From Pseudocolwellia sp048296855 (GTDB taxonomy: Bacteria > Pseudomonadota > Gammaproteobacteria > Enterobacterales > Alteromonadaceae), in assembly GCA_048296855.1 (NCBI GenBank), contig CP182631.1: DNA of 64,000 nucleotides. The stretch is one strand, 5' to 3'. The notes beneath the pieces were generated by a model. That model searched no databases, was not told the origin of the DNA, and saw only the letters and a program-made list of their open reading frames with translations. The translations under genes were made by a program, and so were the position numbers. Numbering within the stretch: the stretch's first letter is position 1; the number at the start of each line of letters is the position of its first letter. Of this stretch, positions 55,245 through 63,932 are shown in pieces.

Positions 55245-55664
55245 ATGAAATTTCTACACAGCATGGTTCGAGTGAAAGACCTAGACGCTTCACTAAAATT
55301 TTACGTAGATTTACTCGGTTTAGTCGAAACCAAACGTATTGACGTACCCGCAGGTAAATTCACACTAATTTACTTAGCGACGGCAATAGGTGAACCTGAA
55401 GTAGAGCTAACGCATAACTGGGGTTCAACTGAAGAATACAGCATAGGCAGAAACTTTGGCCATTTAGCCTTTGAAGTAGATAACATCTACGACTTCTGCC
55501 AAAAGGTCCTTGATGCTGGAGTTACAGTTAACAGACCACCACGCTGCGGACACATGGCTTTTATTAAATCGCCTGATAACATTTCAATTGAATTACTACA
55601 AAAAGGTGAAGCACTTTCGCCTCAAGAACCTTGGTTAAGTATGGAAAACACAGGTAGTTGGTAA
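55245..55664 (+). CDS. gloA: Glyoxalase I (lactoylglutathione lyase)
   Basis: The 139-residue VOC-fold protein matches GloA. The metal ligands H5 (MKFLHSMVRVKDL), E54 (EPEVELTHNWG), H73 (FGHLAFEV) and E116 (SIELLQKG) are all in place. It converts the hemithioacetal of methylglyoxal and glutathione to lactoylglutathione. It starts 11 bases after nth and probably shares its transcript. Confidence 0.92.
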   Translation: MKFLHSMVRVKDLDASLKFYVDLLGLVETKRIDVPAGKFTLIYLATAIGEPEVELTHNWGSTEEYSIGRNFGHLAFEVDNIYDFCQKVLDAGVTVNRPPRCGHMAFIKSPDNISIELLQKGEALSPQEPWLSMENTGSW

Positions 55665-56117
55665 AGCTTATTTTTACAGTTTAGTTTAATAGCTTCATGA
55701 TAATAATGATGAAGCTATTAAATTTCATTCCTTAATCAATGGAAAATATCGAGTAACAGCGCCACCATTCACATTCTAGTTTTATGAGTAAATTTTTCAC
55801 AATATATTTTCTAATGAATATTAGATTCATATTACTGATAAGTATTAGTAACAAACTAAAATCACTCCAACTAAAACCTAACCATTTAATATTTAATGTT
55901 ATTTACTCATATTTAACATTACATATTACTGAGGCTTTTCAGTAATATAGAAACTGTAGTGATAATTAAAACTTTATGATTCCTAAACCTATGAAAATAT
56001 GGGATTTTAATATTAATTAAATAAACGTTGTGGTGCTGACATTACTGATAATATCTCTATAATAAGCTGTTAGTTCATTACCCAATAATTATGTCATACC
56101 AAATAAGGAAGTTATAA
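55665..56117. other. Non-coding region after gloA
   Basis: This AT-rich stretch of about 450 bases holds two hairpins: TAATAGCTTCAT/ATGAAGCTATTA at 55687-55720, a likely end of the nth-gloA transcript, and ATATTACTGA/TCAGTAATAT at 55923-55948. Near its end, GCTGTTAGTTC (56065-56075) loosely resembles an attC 3' core. No coding region was found. The change from housekeeping to orphan genes happens here. Confidence 0.5.
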
Positions 56118-56534
56118 ATGCCCATAATATCAAACCGAATAAATGGTGTCCTCGTTGAATTCTCACCAAGCGTAAATAAAAATGTAGATCAAAAAATTAT
56201 TGATGCATTAAACCTTGTTATAAAAAATACTATAGCGCAAGGTTATTTTTTGAATAAAATATATATTTCTTCAGCAAACGATCAACATAAAATGCCAAGT
56301 CGACATGTTCAAGGTCAAGGAAAAGCTGTTGATATATCACGAATCAATGGAATGAAAATGTCTATCTTCTATCCTTCATCACCTGCTGTAAAAGCAATAA
56401 CCGATGCGATTCAAATGGAATTTGAAAACTATCAACATAGAAGAGAGAATTTTGGCCCTCTGTTGAAGAAAAAGCTAGGAAAAGACAAGGCAATATCTGG
56501 TCATGGTGACCACATTCACTTTTCCGTCAATTAG
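56118..56534 (+). CDS. Small M15-type zinc peptidase-like protein
   Basis: The 138-residue protein has SRHVQGQGKAVDISRI (H63, D72) and a C-terminal GHGDHIHF (H132, H134), the S-x-H-x(6)-A-x-D and H-x-H ligands of the LAS/M15 D-Ala-D-Ala peptidase fold used by murein endopeptidases and endolysins. There is no signal peptide, which would fit a phage-type or otherwise released enzyme. AAGGAAG precedes the ATG. It is the first gene of an accessory cluster. Confidence 0.65.
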   Translation: MPIISNRINGVLVEFSPSVNKNVDQKIIDALNLVIKNTIAQGYFLNKIYISSANDQHKMPSRHVQGQGKAVDISRINGMKMSIFYPSSPAVKAITDAIQMEFENYQHRRENFGPLLKKKLGKDKAISGHGDHIHFSVN

Positions 56535-56544
56535 GTAAATACTT

Positions 56545-57003
56545 ATGAAACTTATCATTTTGGTAGCTACCTTTTTACTTTCTGCTTGTACTAATCACTT
56601 AAGTAATAGCTCGTTAAAGATTAAAGAAGCTATGGCTTACGGTACAATAATTGAGTTAAATAAAACTGATAATAATATTAATAAAGAGCTTTATATTAGG
56701 CTTTATCAAACCCCCTTAAACGGCGAAGATTGTTTCATCGAGACTCATGGTATATGTAAATATCAATATTATGTTAGCGTTTCAACATTCGATGAATCCC
56801 CTGAGGTTAATGTTTTTAAATTAGGAGTTTATGGTGAAATTATAAATACACAGTGGCTTGCTGTTAATCAGTATGACTATGCAGAAATAGAAGTAACATA
56901 TAACTCATATACAAAAGAAGCCATTAAGAACAATAAGGCTCTTAATAATGTAAAATCTACAGTTGTATTGAAAGTTAACCTTGATGGGATTACAGAAAAA
57001 TAA
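56545..57003 (+). CDS. Small lipoprotein, unknown function
   Basis: The 152-residue protein starts with a lipoprotein signal, LLSACTN, acylated at C15. It has two further cysteines (in GEDCFIETHGICKYQ) that could form a disulfide. No family recognised. It follows the M15-like gene by 10 bases, so the two may work together, for example as a cell-wall enzyme and its partner; this is only inference. Confidence 0.6.
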   Translation: MKLIILVATFLLSACTNHLSNSSLKIKEAMAYGTIIELNKTDNNINKELYIRLYQTPLNGEDCFIETHGICKYQYYVSVSTFDESPEVNVFKLGVYGEIINTQWLAVNQYDYAEIEVTYNSYTKEAIKNNKALNNVKSTVVLKVNLDGITEK

Positions 57004-57004
57004 A

Positions 57005-57106
57005 TGTAATAAACGAGCTAATCAACAAGGACAAAAACAGTTGTTTTTTGCTCCTGCGTCGCTATTTTGGCAAACTAAACTTAGCCTATTAATTGGGTGC
57101 TATATT
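57005..57106 (+). repeat. attC-like repeat, copy 1
   Basis: Contains GGACAAAAACAGTTG (57029-57043) and GCTCCTGCGTCGCTATTTT (57050-57068), then GGC and a 3' end CTATTAATTGGGTGCTAT. It lies directly after the lipoprotein stop and directly before the next gene. The layout (imperfect dyad of about 100 bases, short distance to the next start codon) resembles an integron attC site, with a degenerate 3' core. Confidence 0.45.
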
Positions 57107-57121
57107 GCAAATGGAGTTCAA

Positions 57122-57676
57122 GTGAAAAAATCTATATTTTTAGTATTCTTATTATTATCTTTAAATTTAAATGCAGGTGGTTATTACCAAAGCGTCAATC
57201 AGGGATATGATGCAGATTCAGGTTTATTCTTTTATCCTATAAAACACAAACCTAAATCAGGAGGGATGTTTTCGAGTAAATCGAATACCAGAATTAAAAA
57301 TATCTTAATATTCGATCCAAAAACAGAAAAACAATCCTACCTTTTTGAACGCAATAGAATTTGGGATATTCAAACCTTCATTTTTGAGGAAAGCATTAGT
57401 ACAAATGATGTTGTTAAATTTTTTGGTAGTTCTAGTAGTAGAGTTTTAAATAATAAAAATTCAATAAAACACAAAATAAAAAATAAGTTACTTATTGTAA
57501 CGAGTGAAAAAGAATCCGAACAACTAACCATGTGGTATGCAACAAAAAAGGGGGGGAATTTAAAAGCAGTTCACAATTTTCACAATTCAGTTAGATGGCA
57601 TATTGATCTGAAGAACTCCAAAATTAGATTTATATCCCACAACGAAGAAATTACATTCAAGAGTATTGAGTGGTAG
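57122..57676 (+). CDS. Small exported protein, unknown function
   Basis: The GTG at 57122 is chosen because GGAG lies 5 bases upstream and a signal peptide follows (VKKSIFLVFLLLSLNLNAG). The open frame runs further upstream to 56981, but that part reads through the attC-like repeat and is not expected to be coding. The 184-residue product is basic in its C-terminal half and is not recognised. It sits between two attC-like repeats, like a single gene cassette. Confidence 0.55.
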   Translation: MKKSIFLVFLLLSLNLNAGGYYQSVNQGYDADSGLFFYPIKHKPKSGGMFSSKSNTRIKNILIFDPKTEKQSYLFERNRIWDIQTFIFEESISTNDVVKFFGSSSSRVLNNKNSIKHKIKNKLLIVTSEKESEQLTMWYATKKGGNLKAVHNFHNSVRWHIDLKNSKIRFISHNEEITFKSIEW

Positions 57677-57678
57677 CA

Positions 57679-57776
57679 ATAAAACAAGACATTGCAGCAG
57701 GACAAAAAACAGTTGGTTTTGCTCCTGCGTCACTATTTTAGCCAATAATCATTTACCTCTTAACGAGGCGTTTAGG
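57679..57776 (+). repeat. attC-like repeat, copy 2
   Basis: Shares GGACAAAAAACAGTTGG (57700-57715) and GCTCCTGCGTCACTATTTTA (57721-57740) with copy 1. AGTTGG pairs with CCAAT(A) across the core, and the 5' TAAAAC can pair with the 3' GTTTA. The 3' end CTCTTAACGAGGCGTTTAGG is close to typical attC ends. The next gene starts 4 bases after the repeat. Confidence 0.5.
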
Positions 57777-57780
57777 TTTT

Positions 57781-58329
57781 ATGAAGAAGTATCTAGCTTT
57801 ATTTATCACTATTATTGTAGCTTATTTTAACGCTGATTTGATTGTTAGCAAATTGCCTAATAGCGATTTTAAATTGAAAGCTACTTTGTTTCTTAATAAA
57901 AGTAATATTGAGACCTTAATCTCGATCCTAAATAAAACCAGTTATACAAATATATTCTGGGTTAAAGATGTGCAGCTAAAAGCTGGGGCGCGTAATAATA
58001 ATTCTGTAGTCTGGAATCAAACACCTCAACTTGATGAGTTTACACAAAAAGCTATAAGTTTTGGTTATGAAACCATGCTAACCTCTAAAACCAATAAAGG
58101 TAATTGGTTACTTTCTGGTTATAAAGAAATTGTATTTCTTAATGAGTCTAGATCAAAAGTGAAAACAATCACTGTGGATTATTTATATGGCGGTAAACCT
58201 GAATATCAAACGTGTAATGATAATTACATAAAAAAATCACTTGATGGACAATGTTATTTACCTATATCAAGCAGTTGGTTTATATACAAGTATTGGTCTA
58301 CCTACGACACAGAATCAGATCAAACCTAA
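57781..58329 (+). CDS. Small exported or membrane-anchored protein, unknown function
   Basis: The 182-residue protein has an N-terminal hydrophobic segment (MKKYLALFITIIVAYFNADL) and no recognised domain. Two cysteines (in YQTCND and DGQCYLP) lie close to the C-terminus. It starts right after the second attC-like repeat. Its stop codon lies in ACCTAACAAG, a match to the attC 5' core RYYYAAC, which would fit a cassette boundary. Confidence 0.55.
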   Translation: MKKYLALFITIIVAYFNADLIVSKLPNSDFKLKATLFLNKSNIETLISILNKTSYTNIFWVKDVQLKAGARNNNSVVWNQTPQLDEFTQKAISFGYETMLTSKTNKGNWLLSGYKEIVFLNESRSKVKTITVDYLYGGKPEYQTCNDNYIKKSLDGQCYLPISSSWFIYKYWSTYDTESDQT

Positions 58330-58429
58330 CAAGTAACTACGGTTCCTTTAACTTATATATCCCCCATAAACTCACCGTCAGCTAAAAACTTGCTATAGAC
58401 ACTAGAGTAAACGAGTTGCGAGCTTTACC

Positions 58430-58464
58430 TTCACTAATAAATAACGATCTTATTTATTAGTGAA
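58430..58464. other. Perfect 15-bp inverted repeat
   Basis: TTCACTAATAAATAA (58430-58444) and its exact inverse (58450-58464) surround the loop CGATC. It lies between the cassette-like genes and the convergent fused transporter/synthase gene, and may act as a shared terminator, though no T-run follows. Confidence 0.6.
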
Positions 58465-58520
58465 CCAAGGTCTTAGTAGATGTGATTGTCCAGTATCTAT
58501 AAATTCAAAAGAATAATTAT

Positions 58521-60581
58521 CTATTTCAACACCGATAGTAAATTACTGTAATTATCGGTCCATACCAATTCGTTTGTATTCGGCCATTGTGACTGTAACC
58601 GCTTGACCTTAGTATTTCTTATAAACGACTTATTATTTGTTACCACTACCCATTCTGTTTGAGTAACCTCTTTCTCCGTCGCTTTGGTTTTAAAATACAG
58701 GGCTGAATAGTTACTGTTTTTAGCAAGCCCTTTTACTAAGGCTGTTAAATCTAAATGGCTATTAGATACATGAATCGCTAATACTCCATCCGCTTTTAAA
58801 TGCTTAAAGTACAATTCAAACGCTTCGGTTGTTAGTAAATGCGCAGGCACTGAATCGCCAGAAAAAGCATCAATAACCAATACATCAAAATTATTAATGG
58901 TTCCGTTATCTAGCTCTTTTTGCAGCGTTACACGGCCATCACCTAAAACGACTTCGACATTCGCCCTACTCTGTTCAATATACGTAAAGTATTGTCGCGC
59001 CATGCGTTCTACATTTGGGTTTAGTTCGTAAAAGGTATAGTTATCGCCTCTACGTCCGTAAGTGGCTAATGTGCCAGCGCCTAAACCCACTAACCCTACA
59101 TTCATAGTAGGTGTTAAAAACAAATGCTGAAGTGCTAGAGCTACGCCTGTGTTTTCGCGGTAGTAACTCATTGGGATATGCGCTAGGTTTTCGTTTTGCG
59201 ATTGTGTGCCGTGCGAGGTTGTCCCATCAATTAATCGGCGTTCAACAATGCCGTTAACTTCAACGTCTTTCACACTTAAAATACCGTAAAAATTTCGGCT
59301 AAGTTCTACGGTGTTTTCTTTAAATTGCTGATTCAGCGATACAAAGCCCACCACAAGTAAAACAGCAAAAACACCACAAGAGCTAGCAATAAGCGTGGTG
59401 AATTTTTCAGCCTTATTATTCGAAAAGCTTTTCAATATATAAGTGCACAAACCCAGTAATATAAATACCGCCACTAAGGCGATGGGAAACTCTAAAAACT
59501 GAGTGAAAAATCGTTGCGCAACAAAAGCAACAAAGGCGCTACCTAAAAAACCACCCAACGACATATTTAAATAGAATAAGGTTAGTCTGTCGGTAGACGG
59601 TTTTAGCTTAACTAATTCACCATGACAGATCATACAAGACGACAATAAAATCCCCGAATAAATAAGTACTTGAGATAAAATATCGAACTGCGATCCGATA
59701 AAGAACATAAGCAAACCAGCAAATGAACTCAGTACAAATAACATGTACCAATACCAACGCACGTACCATTTAGGGCTATGAAAACTAATAATAAAAGTAA
59801 GTAAATATAAGCTTAATGGCAGTATCCATAAAAAAGGAACTGGCGGAATATTTTGTGTCATCGCATTGGTAATAGACACTAATAAAATAACGCCTACAGC
59901 AGATAAGGCCAGCCATAATAACCAATCAAGTTTAAAGGCTTTTATATGAGTAACATCAGCTTCTTCGCTACCTTCTTGTAACGGGGAAACACCCGACACT
60001 AACCTGAATAATTGCACGCAAAAAGCGATAAGCAATAACACTAATAAAATGTAACCCGCCGACCAATATATCAACTGATTAGGTAAGCTAAATAATGGTT
60101 CAAATATAAACGGGTAACTCAATAACGCCAGCAAAGAACCTATATTAGAAAGGGAATACAGCTTATAAGGGGTAAAATCAGCTTTAGTGACATACACATA
60201 ACTTAGCCATTTTTGTACCAGCGGACCGGTAGACGAAAGTAAAAAATAAGGTACGCCAATGGATAACACGAGCAACTGTAAAATATCACTTAAGGGAGCT
60301 AATTGATTAAACTCACTAAGTTGTTTTAGCCCTATTGGCATAAAAAACAAACTGACAAATAAAGCTACTGCATGAATCGATACTTGAACCGACAAGCTTC
60401 TACATTTAGAAAGTATGTGTGCGTATAAATACCCTAACAATAAAAAGGCTTGAAAAAACAATAAACAAGCAGTCCAAATAGCCGCACCACCACCAAATAA
60501 TGGCAATATTAATTTAGCTATAAGGGGTTGAACTTGAAAGAGTAAAAAAGCACTTAAAAATATAATGAATAAATACAACAT
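58521..60581 (-). CDS. Fused membrane domain/spermidine-synthase-like protein
   Basis: The 686-residue protein has about twelve hydrophobic segments in residues 1-420, then a spermidine synthase-like Rossmann domain (about 450-680). The latter has the nucleotide motif VGLVGLGAGTLATY, the acidic FYELNP, and VIDAFSGDSVPAHLLT, where D replaces the catalytic region of SpeE. Such fused MFS/spermidine-synthase-like proteins are widespread, but the substrate and reaction are not established. Confidence 0.8.
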   Translation of the reverse strand: MLYLFIIFLSAFLLFQVQPLIAKLILPLFGGGAAIWTACLLFFQAFLLLGYLYAHILSKCRSLSVQVSIHAVALFVSLFFMPIGLKQLSEFNQLAPLSDILQLLVLSIGVPYFLLSSTGPLVQKWLSYVYVTKADFTPYKLYSLSNIGSLLALLSYPFIFEPLFSLPNQLIYWSAGYILLVLLLIAFCVQLFRLVSGVSPLQEGSEEADVTHIKAFKLDWLLWLALSAVGVILLVSITNAMTQNIPPVPFLWILPLSLYLLTFIISFHSPKWYVRWYWYMLFVLSSFAGLLMFFIGSQFDILSQVLIYSGILLSSCMICHGELVKLKPSTDRLTLFYLNMSLGGFLGSAFVAFVAQRFFTQFLEFPIALVAVFILLGLCTYILKSFSNNKAEKFTTLIASSCGVFAVLLVVGFVSLNQQFKENTVELSRNFYGILSVKDVEVNGIVERRLIDGTTSHGTQSQNENLAHIPMSYYRENTGVALALQHLFLTPTMNVGLVGLGAGTLATYGRRGDNYTFYELNPNVERMARQYFTYIEQSRANVEVVLGDGRVTLQKELDNGTINNFDVLVIDAFSGDSVPAHLLTTEAFELYFKHLKADGVLAIHVSNSHLDLTALVKGLAKNSNYSALYFKTKATEKEVTQTEWVVVTNNKSFIRNTKVKRLQSQWPNTNELVWTDNYSNLLSVLK

Positions 60582-60628
60582 GGCTTAACTTTTTAATGTT
60601 TGATTTTTGAATTTAAAATGAAGAGAAA

Positions 60629-60656
60629 ATAAAAAGCCTAACAAACATTAGGCTTT
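60629..60656 (-). terminator. Terminator of the DUF1456 gene
   Basis: AAAGCCTAA (60633-60641) pairs with TTAGGCTTT (60648-60656), with a T-rich tract after it on the minus strand. Confidence 0.85.
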
Positions 60657-60677
60657 AAATATTGAATCTGTTAAAAA

Positions 60678-61394
60678 TTACTCGCCCCAAATATCTTTAG
60701 GTTTAAGCTTTAACACTTTACGTTCTGGTTCAGGTTTTGTTGTTTCTGCTGTTTTTGCTTTAGGGTTAACATACAACTTACTCGCATTAGGTTTAGCTTC
60801 TTTGTAATATTCGTCCCTATTTTCAAGTGGTTTTTCAGACGCTCTGTCCGTTTTTTTAGACCAAGTTTTTGCTTTATTATCAGTGCGTACTTCGTTATCA
60901 GCAGTGTCTTGTTGCTTAATAAACTTTTCAGGTCGGTTAACATGATATTTATTATCTAAGCCGCGAATAAAGTTACGTAAAAACTGATCTTTACACACCT
61001 TATAATGTTTATGGTCTGACTTTCTGAAAAAAGCACCAAGCTCAGATTTACTAAAATTAAACTCTTCAGCTTTTACAATTTCAAGTATGTCTTCAGCTTT
61101 TAAGTTAAGGGCAATTTTTAACTTAGTTAAAATAATATTATTGGTAATTCTTTTTTCTGGCTGAGGTTGAGGACCGTCTTTCTTGCCTCTTTTCTCATTA
61201 ATTAAACCATTTAAAAAAGTCGCTAACATTACGTCAGAACAGTTAACATGTGCTGGATCTTCTTCCTTTTTTAACCAATTACTTACTTCTTCACGGGTAA
61301 CCGTACTTTCAGCTAAAGCAAAAATGTTAATCATTTTTTGGTCGTTAAAATTAAACGTGTATCTAAGGCGACGTAAAATATCGTTATTGGTCAA
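60678..61394 (-). CDS. yehS: DUF1456 protein, YehS-like, with extended C-terminus
   Basis: The first 155 residues are two DUF1456 repeats, beginning NNDILRRLRYTFNFNDQKM and NNIILTKLKIALNLKAEDI and matching E. coli YehS (156 residues) over its whole length, including FLNGLINEKRGK. An extra C-terminal tail of about 80 residues is Lys/Glu/Asn-rich and ends VLKLKPKDIWGE, probably disordered. The start is a TTG (61394) with AGGA 7 bases upstream. Function unknown. Confidence 0.82.
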   Translation of the reverse strand: MTNNDILRRLRYTFNFNDQKMINIFALAESTVTREEVSNWLKKEEDPAHVNCSDVMLATFLNGLINEKRGKKDGPQPQPEKRITNNIILTKLKIALNLKAEDILEIVKAEEFNFSKSELGAFFRKSDHKHYKVCKDQFLRNFIRGLDNKYHVNRPEKFIKQQDTADNEVRTDNKAKTWSKKTDRASEKPLENRDEYYKEAKPNASKLYVNPKAKTAETTKPEPERKVLKLKPKDIWGE

Positions 61395-61516
61395 AGGAGT
61401 ATCCTAAAAAATAAATCAAATAACTGTCCTTAAAAATATAAGGTACAAGCTGAAAATTGCAAAAAGCTATTTTATCAGAATTTAAAATAGATAACTTCCA
61501 ATAGATGTTATTTAAC

Positions 61517-62311
61517 TTATTTTAGAATGATTAAGTGATCTTGTTCATCGGGTATATCCGATAAGGTGATGGATTCCATAATGCGTTCTTGTGACGCTAA
61601 AGCATGTTTCGACCATTTTTTATATTTATCAGAACGGTCAACACTATGGTTAAATTTCACTTCTAAAAAACTGGTTTCACTTAACGGTAAACAGTAAAAG
61701 TCATGGCGTGATAAACTATTACTGCGGATTTCCTGATAAAACACCCAATCAATTTGATTAAAGCTCCTCAAAAAAGCAGCAGGAATAGGAGGTTTACCTC
61801 GAATACTAATAAGTAAATTGATTCTTTCTTCTAATTCATCTGTTTCAAAAGGCCTAGCCATATTACTAGATTGCTCTATAGTAGCCTTGCGAATTTTAGT
61901 ATTCTTCCCATCAGGACCATTATGAAAATTTTCATATTCTTTAATCAAAAAGTTAGCTAAAGCTTGTTTATCTAATACATTGATTTTATCGGTTTGTTTA
62001 ATGCGTAATTGACAGCTAAGCATGCCATATTCACTACTAGGTACTAGAGCAACAGGAGGTACATACATCCAATTCTTAGTAATAATTCGTACAAACTCAT
62101 GTTGTTCATATTGTTTTTTATTCTGACCAAACCAAGTATTTGAAGAAAAAGGAAAACTAATATCAACCTTGCTTGGGGTTACTGCAATATTGGTATTAGG
62201 TAAATTAAGAGTTAGTTGTAGATCTTCTAATATAAAGCGATGTGTAATACATCGATTAAAGTCAGGGCCTCCCACAAAACCACGCCAACAGTCTTTTAAC
62301 AGCTGAAGCAT
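61517..62311 (-). CDS. Tandem paralog family protein A, unknown function
   Basis: The 264-residue protein has no signal peptide or membrane segment. It shares with its upstream neighbours an N-terminal block (LLKDCWRGFVGGP), a central block (EYGMLSCQLRIKQTDKINVL) and a C-terminal block (KKWSKHALASQERIMESITL), separated by variable stretches. It is last in the array and its final residues (EQDHLIILK) differ from the others. The start overlaps the stop of copy B by one base. No known family recognised. Confidence 0.7.
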   Translation of the reverse strand: MLQLLKDCWRGFVGGPDFNRCITHRFILEDLQLTLNLPNTNIAVTPSKVDISFPFSSNTWFGQNKKQYEQHEFVRIITKNWMYVPPVALVPSSEYGMLSCQLRIKQTDKINVLDKQALANFLIKEYENFHNGPDGKNTKIRKATIEQSSNMARPFETDELEERINLLISIRGKPPIPAAFLRSFNQIDWVFYQEIRSNSLSRHDFYCLPLSETSFLEVKFNHSVDRSDKYKKWSKHALASQERIMESITLSDIPDEQDHLIILK

Positions 62312-63123
62312 TAACTATTCTTAACTGAATTATCAACAAGTAAGTTATCTTGTTCATCTGGTATATCCGATAAGGTGATGGATTCCATAATGCGTTCTTG
62401 TGAGGCTAAAGCATGTTTCGACCATTTTTTATGTTTATGGGACAAATCAACTCGATATCTAAAATCAACCTCTAAAAAACTATTTTTACTTAATGGTAAA
62501 CAATAATAATCATTACGCGACAAACGGTTATTACGAACTTCTTGATAAAAAATCCAATCATGTTTATTAATTTTTTTTATAAAAGCAGGAGGAATAGATG
62601 GCTTCCCTCTATTTTCAATCCATCCTGCAATTTCTTCTTCTAATCTATCTGGCGACCAAGGTCTATATTTTTTACTTGACTGCTCTGTAATTTCTTGACG
62701 AATTTTAGTGTTTTTTCCATTGGGTCCATTATGAAAATCATCATATTCTTGTATAACAAAGTCAGCTAAAGCTTGCTTATCTAGTACGTTAATTTTGTCA
62801 GTTTGTTTAATACGCAGTTGACAACTCAACATACCGTATTCACTGCTAGGTAAAAGGTTAACAACAGGTAAATACATCCAATTTTTTGTGAGCATATGTA
62901 CATATATATGTTGGTCATAAGATTCTTCAACATGATGTTGAAACCAAGTTTTAGATGTGTGAGGAAAATTTATATCCTCTTTGCTTGATTCAACGAAAAG
63001 ATTACCATCTGGGATACTCACACTTAACAGTTTATTTTCTAATATAAAGCGATGCGTAATACACCGATTAAAGTATGGCCCTCCCACAAAACCACGCCAA
63101 CAGTCTTTTAACAGCTGAAGCAT
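62311..63123 (-). CDS. Tandem paralog family protein B, unknown function
   Basis: The 270-residue paralog has the same three conserved blocks. Its N-terminus is like copy A (MLQLLKDCWRGFVGGP) but its C-terminal tail (LLVDNSVKNS) is like copy C. Its segment before the C-terminal block (NRLSRNDYYCLPLS) is the most diverged of the three. Both ends overlap the neighbouring genes by one base (TAATG), suggesting coupled translation and balanced expression. Confidence 0.7.
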   Translation of the reverse strand: MLQLLKDCWRGFVGGPYFNRCITHRFILENKLLSVSIPDGNLFVESSKEDINFPHTSKTWFQHHVEESYDQHIYVHMLTKNWMYLPVVNLLPSSEYGMLSCQLRIKQTDKINVLDKQALADFVIQEYDDFHNGPNGKNTKIRQEITEQSSKKYRPWSPDRLEEEIAGWIENRGKPSIPPAFIKKINKHDWIFYQEVRNNRLSRNDYYCLPLSKNSFLEVDFRYRVDLSHKHKKWSKHALASQERIMESITLSDIPDEQDNLLVDNSVKNS

Positions 63124-63932
63124 TAACTATTCTTAACTGAATTATCAACAAGTAAGTTATCTTGTTCATCTGGTATATCCGATAAGGTGATGGATTCCAT
63201 AATGCGTTCTTGTGACGCTAAAGCATGTTTCGACCATTTTTTATGTTTATCAGAACGGTCAACACTATGGTTAAATTTCACTTCTAAAAAACTGGTTTCA
63301 CTTAACGGTAAACAGTAAAAGTCATGGCGTGATAAACTATTACTGCGGATTTCCTGATAAAATACCCAATCAGTTTGATTGAAGCTTTTGATAATACCAT
63401 CAGGAATCGGAGGGTTACCATAAGCTTCAATATAACCGACAATTTCTTCTTCTATTTCCTCATATGTCCAAGAAACTGAACTCTTAGCAAAACGTTCTTT
63501 AGTAGTTTTTCTTAATTCAACATTTTTTCCTTCTGGTCTATTATGATAATCTTCATATTCTTGAATCAAAAAGTTAGCTAAAGCTTGTTTATCTAATACA
63601 TTGATTTTATCCGTCTGTTTAATACGTAATTGACAACTCAACATACCAAATTCATCACCTGAAATAATCGAGATAACAGGTACATACATCCAGTTTTCAG
63701 TCACAATACGCACAAATTTATGCTGTTCATATATTTTGGCATTTTGCTCAAACCAACTAGTTGAAGTATGCGGAAAACTAACATCTATTTTATTAGGCAC
63801 TGCTGCAACATTACTGTCTGGCAGTTTAAGAGTTAATTGCTTATCGCCTAAAATAAATCGGTGCGTAATACACCTATTGAAGTCTGGCCCTCCCACAAAA
63901 CCACGCCAAAAATCTTTTAACAAATGAAGCAT
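63123..63932 (-). CDS. Tandem paralog family protein C, unknown function
   Basis: The 269-residue paralog shares NSLSRHDFYCLPLSETSFLE exactly with copy A and the C-terminal LLVDNSVKNS exactly with copy B, while its N-terminus (MLHLLKDFWRGFVGGP) is its own. This mosaic pattern is a sign of gene conversion between copies. It overlaps the stop of a further copy upstream by one base. Confidence 0.7.
   Translation of the reverse strand: MLHLLKDFWRGFVGGPDFNRCITHRFILGDKQLTLKLPDSNVAAVPNKIDVSFPHTSTSWFEQNAKIYEQHKFVRIVTENWMYVPVISIISGDEFGMLSCQLRIKQTDKINVLDKQALANFLIQEYEDYHNRPEGKNVELRKTTKERFAKSSVSWTYEEIEEEIVGYIEAYGNPPIPDGIIKSFNQTDWVFYQEIRSNSLSRHDFYCLPLSETSFLEVKFNHSVDRSDKHKKWSKHALASQERIMESITLSDIPDEQDNLLVDNSVKNS

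Noticed and set aside
56981..57121. N-terminal extension of the exported protein at 57122
   Set aside because: The extension is a translation of the attC-like repeat, and a good Shine-Dalgarno and signal peptide place the start at the GTG at 57122.
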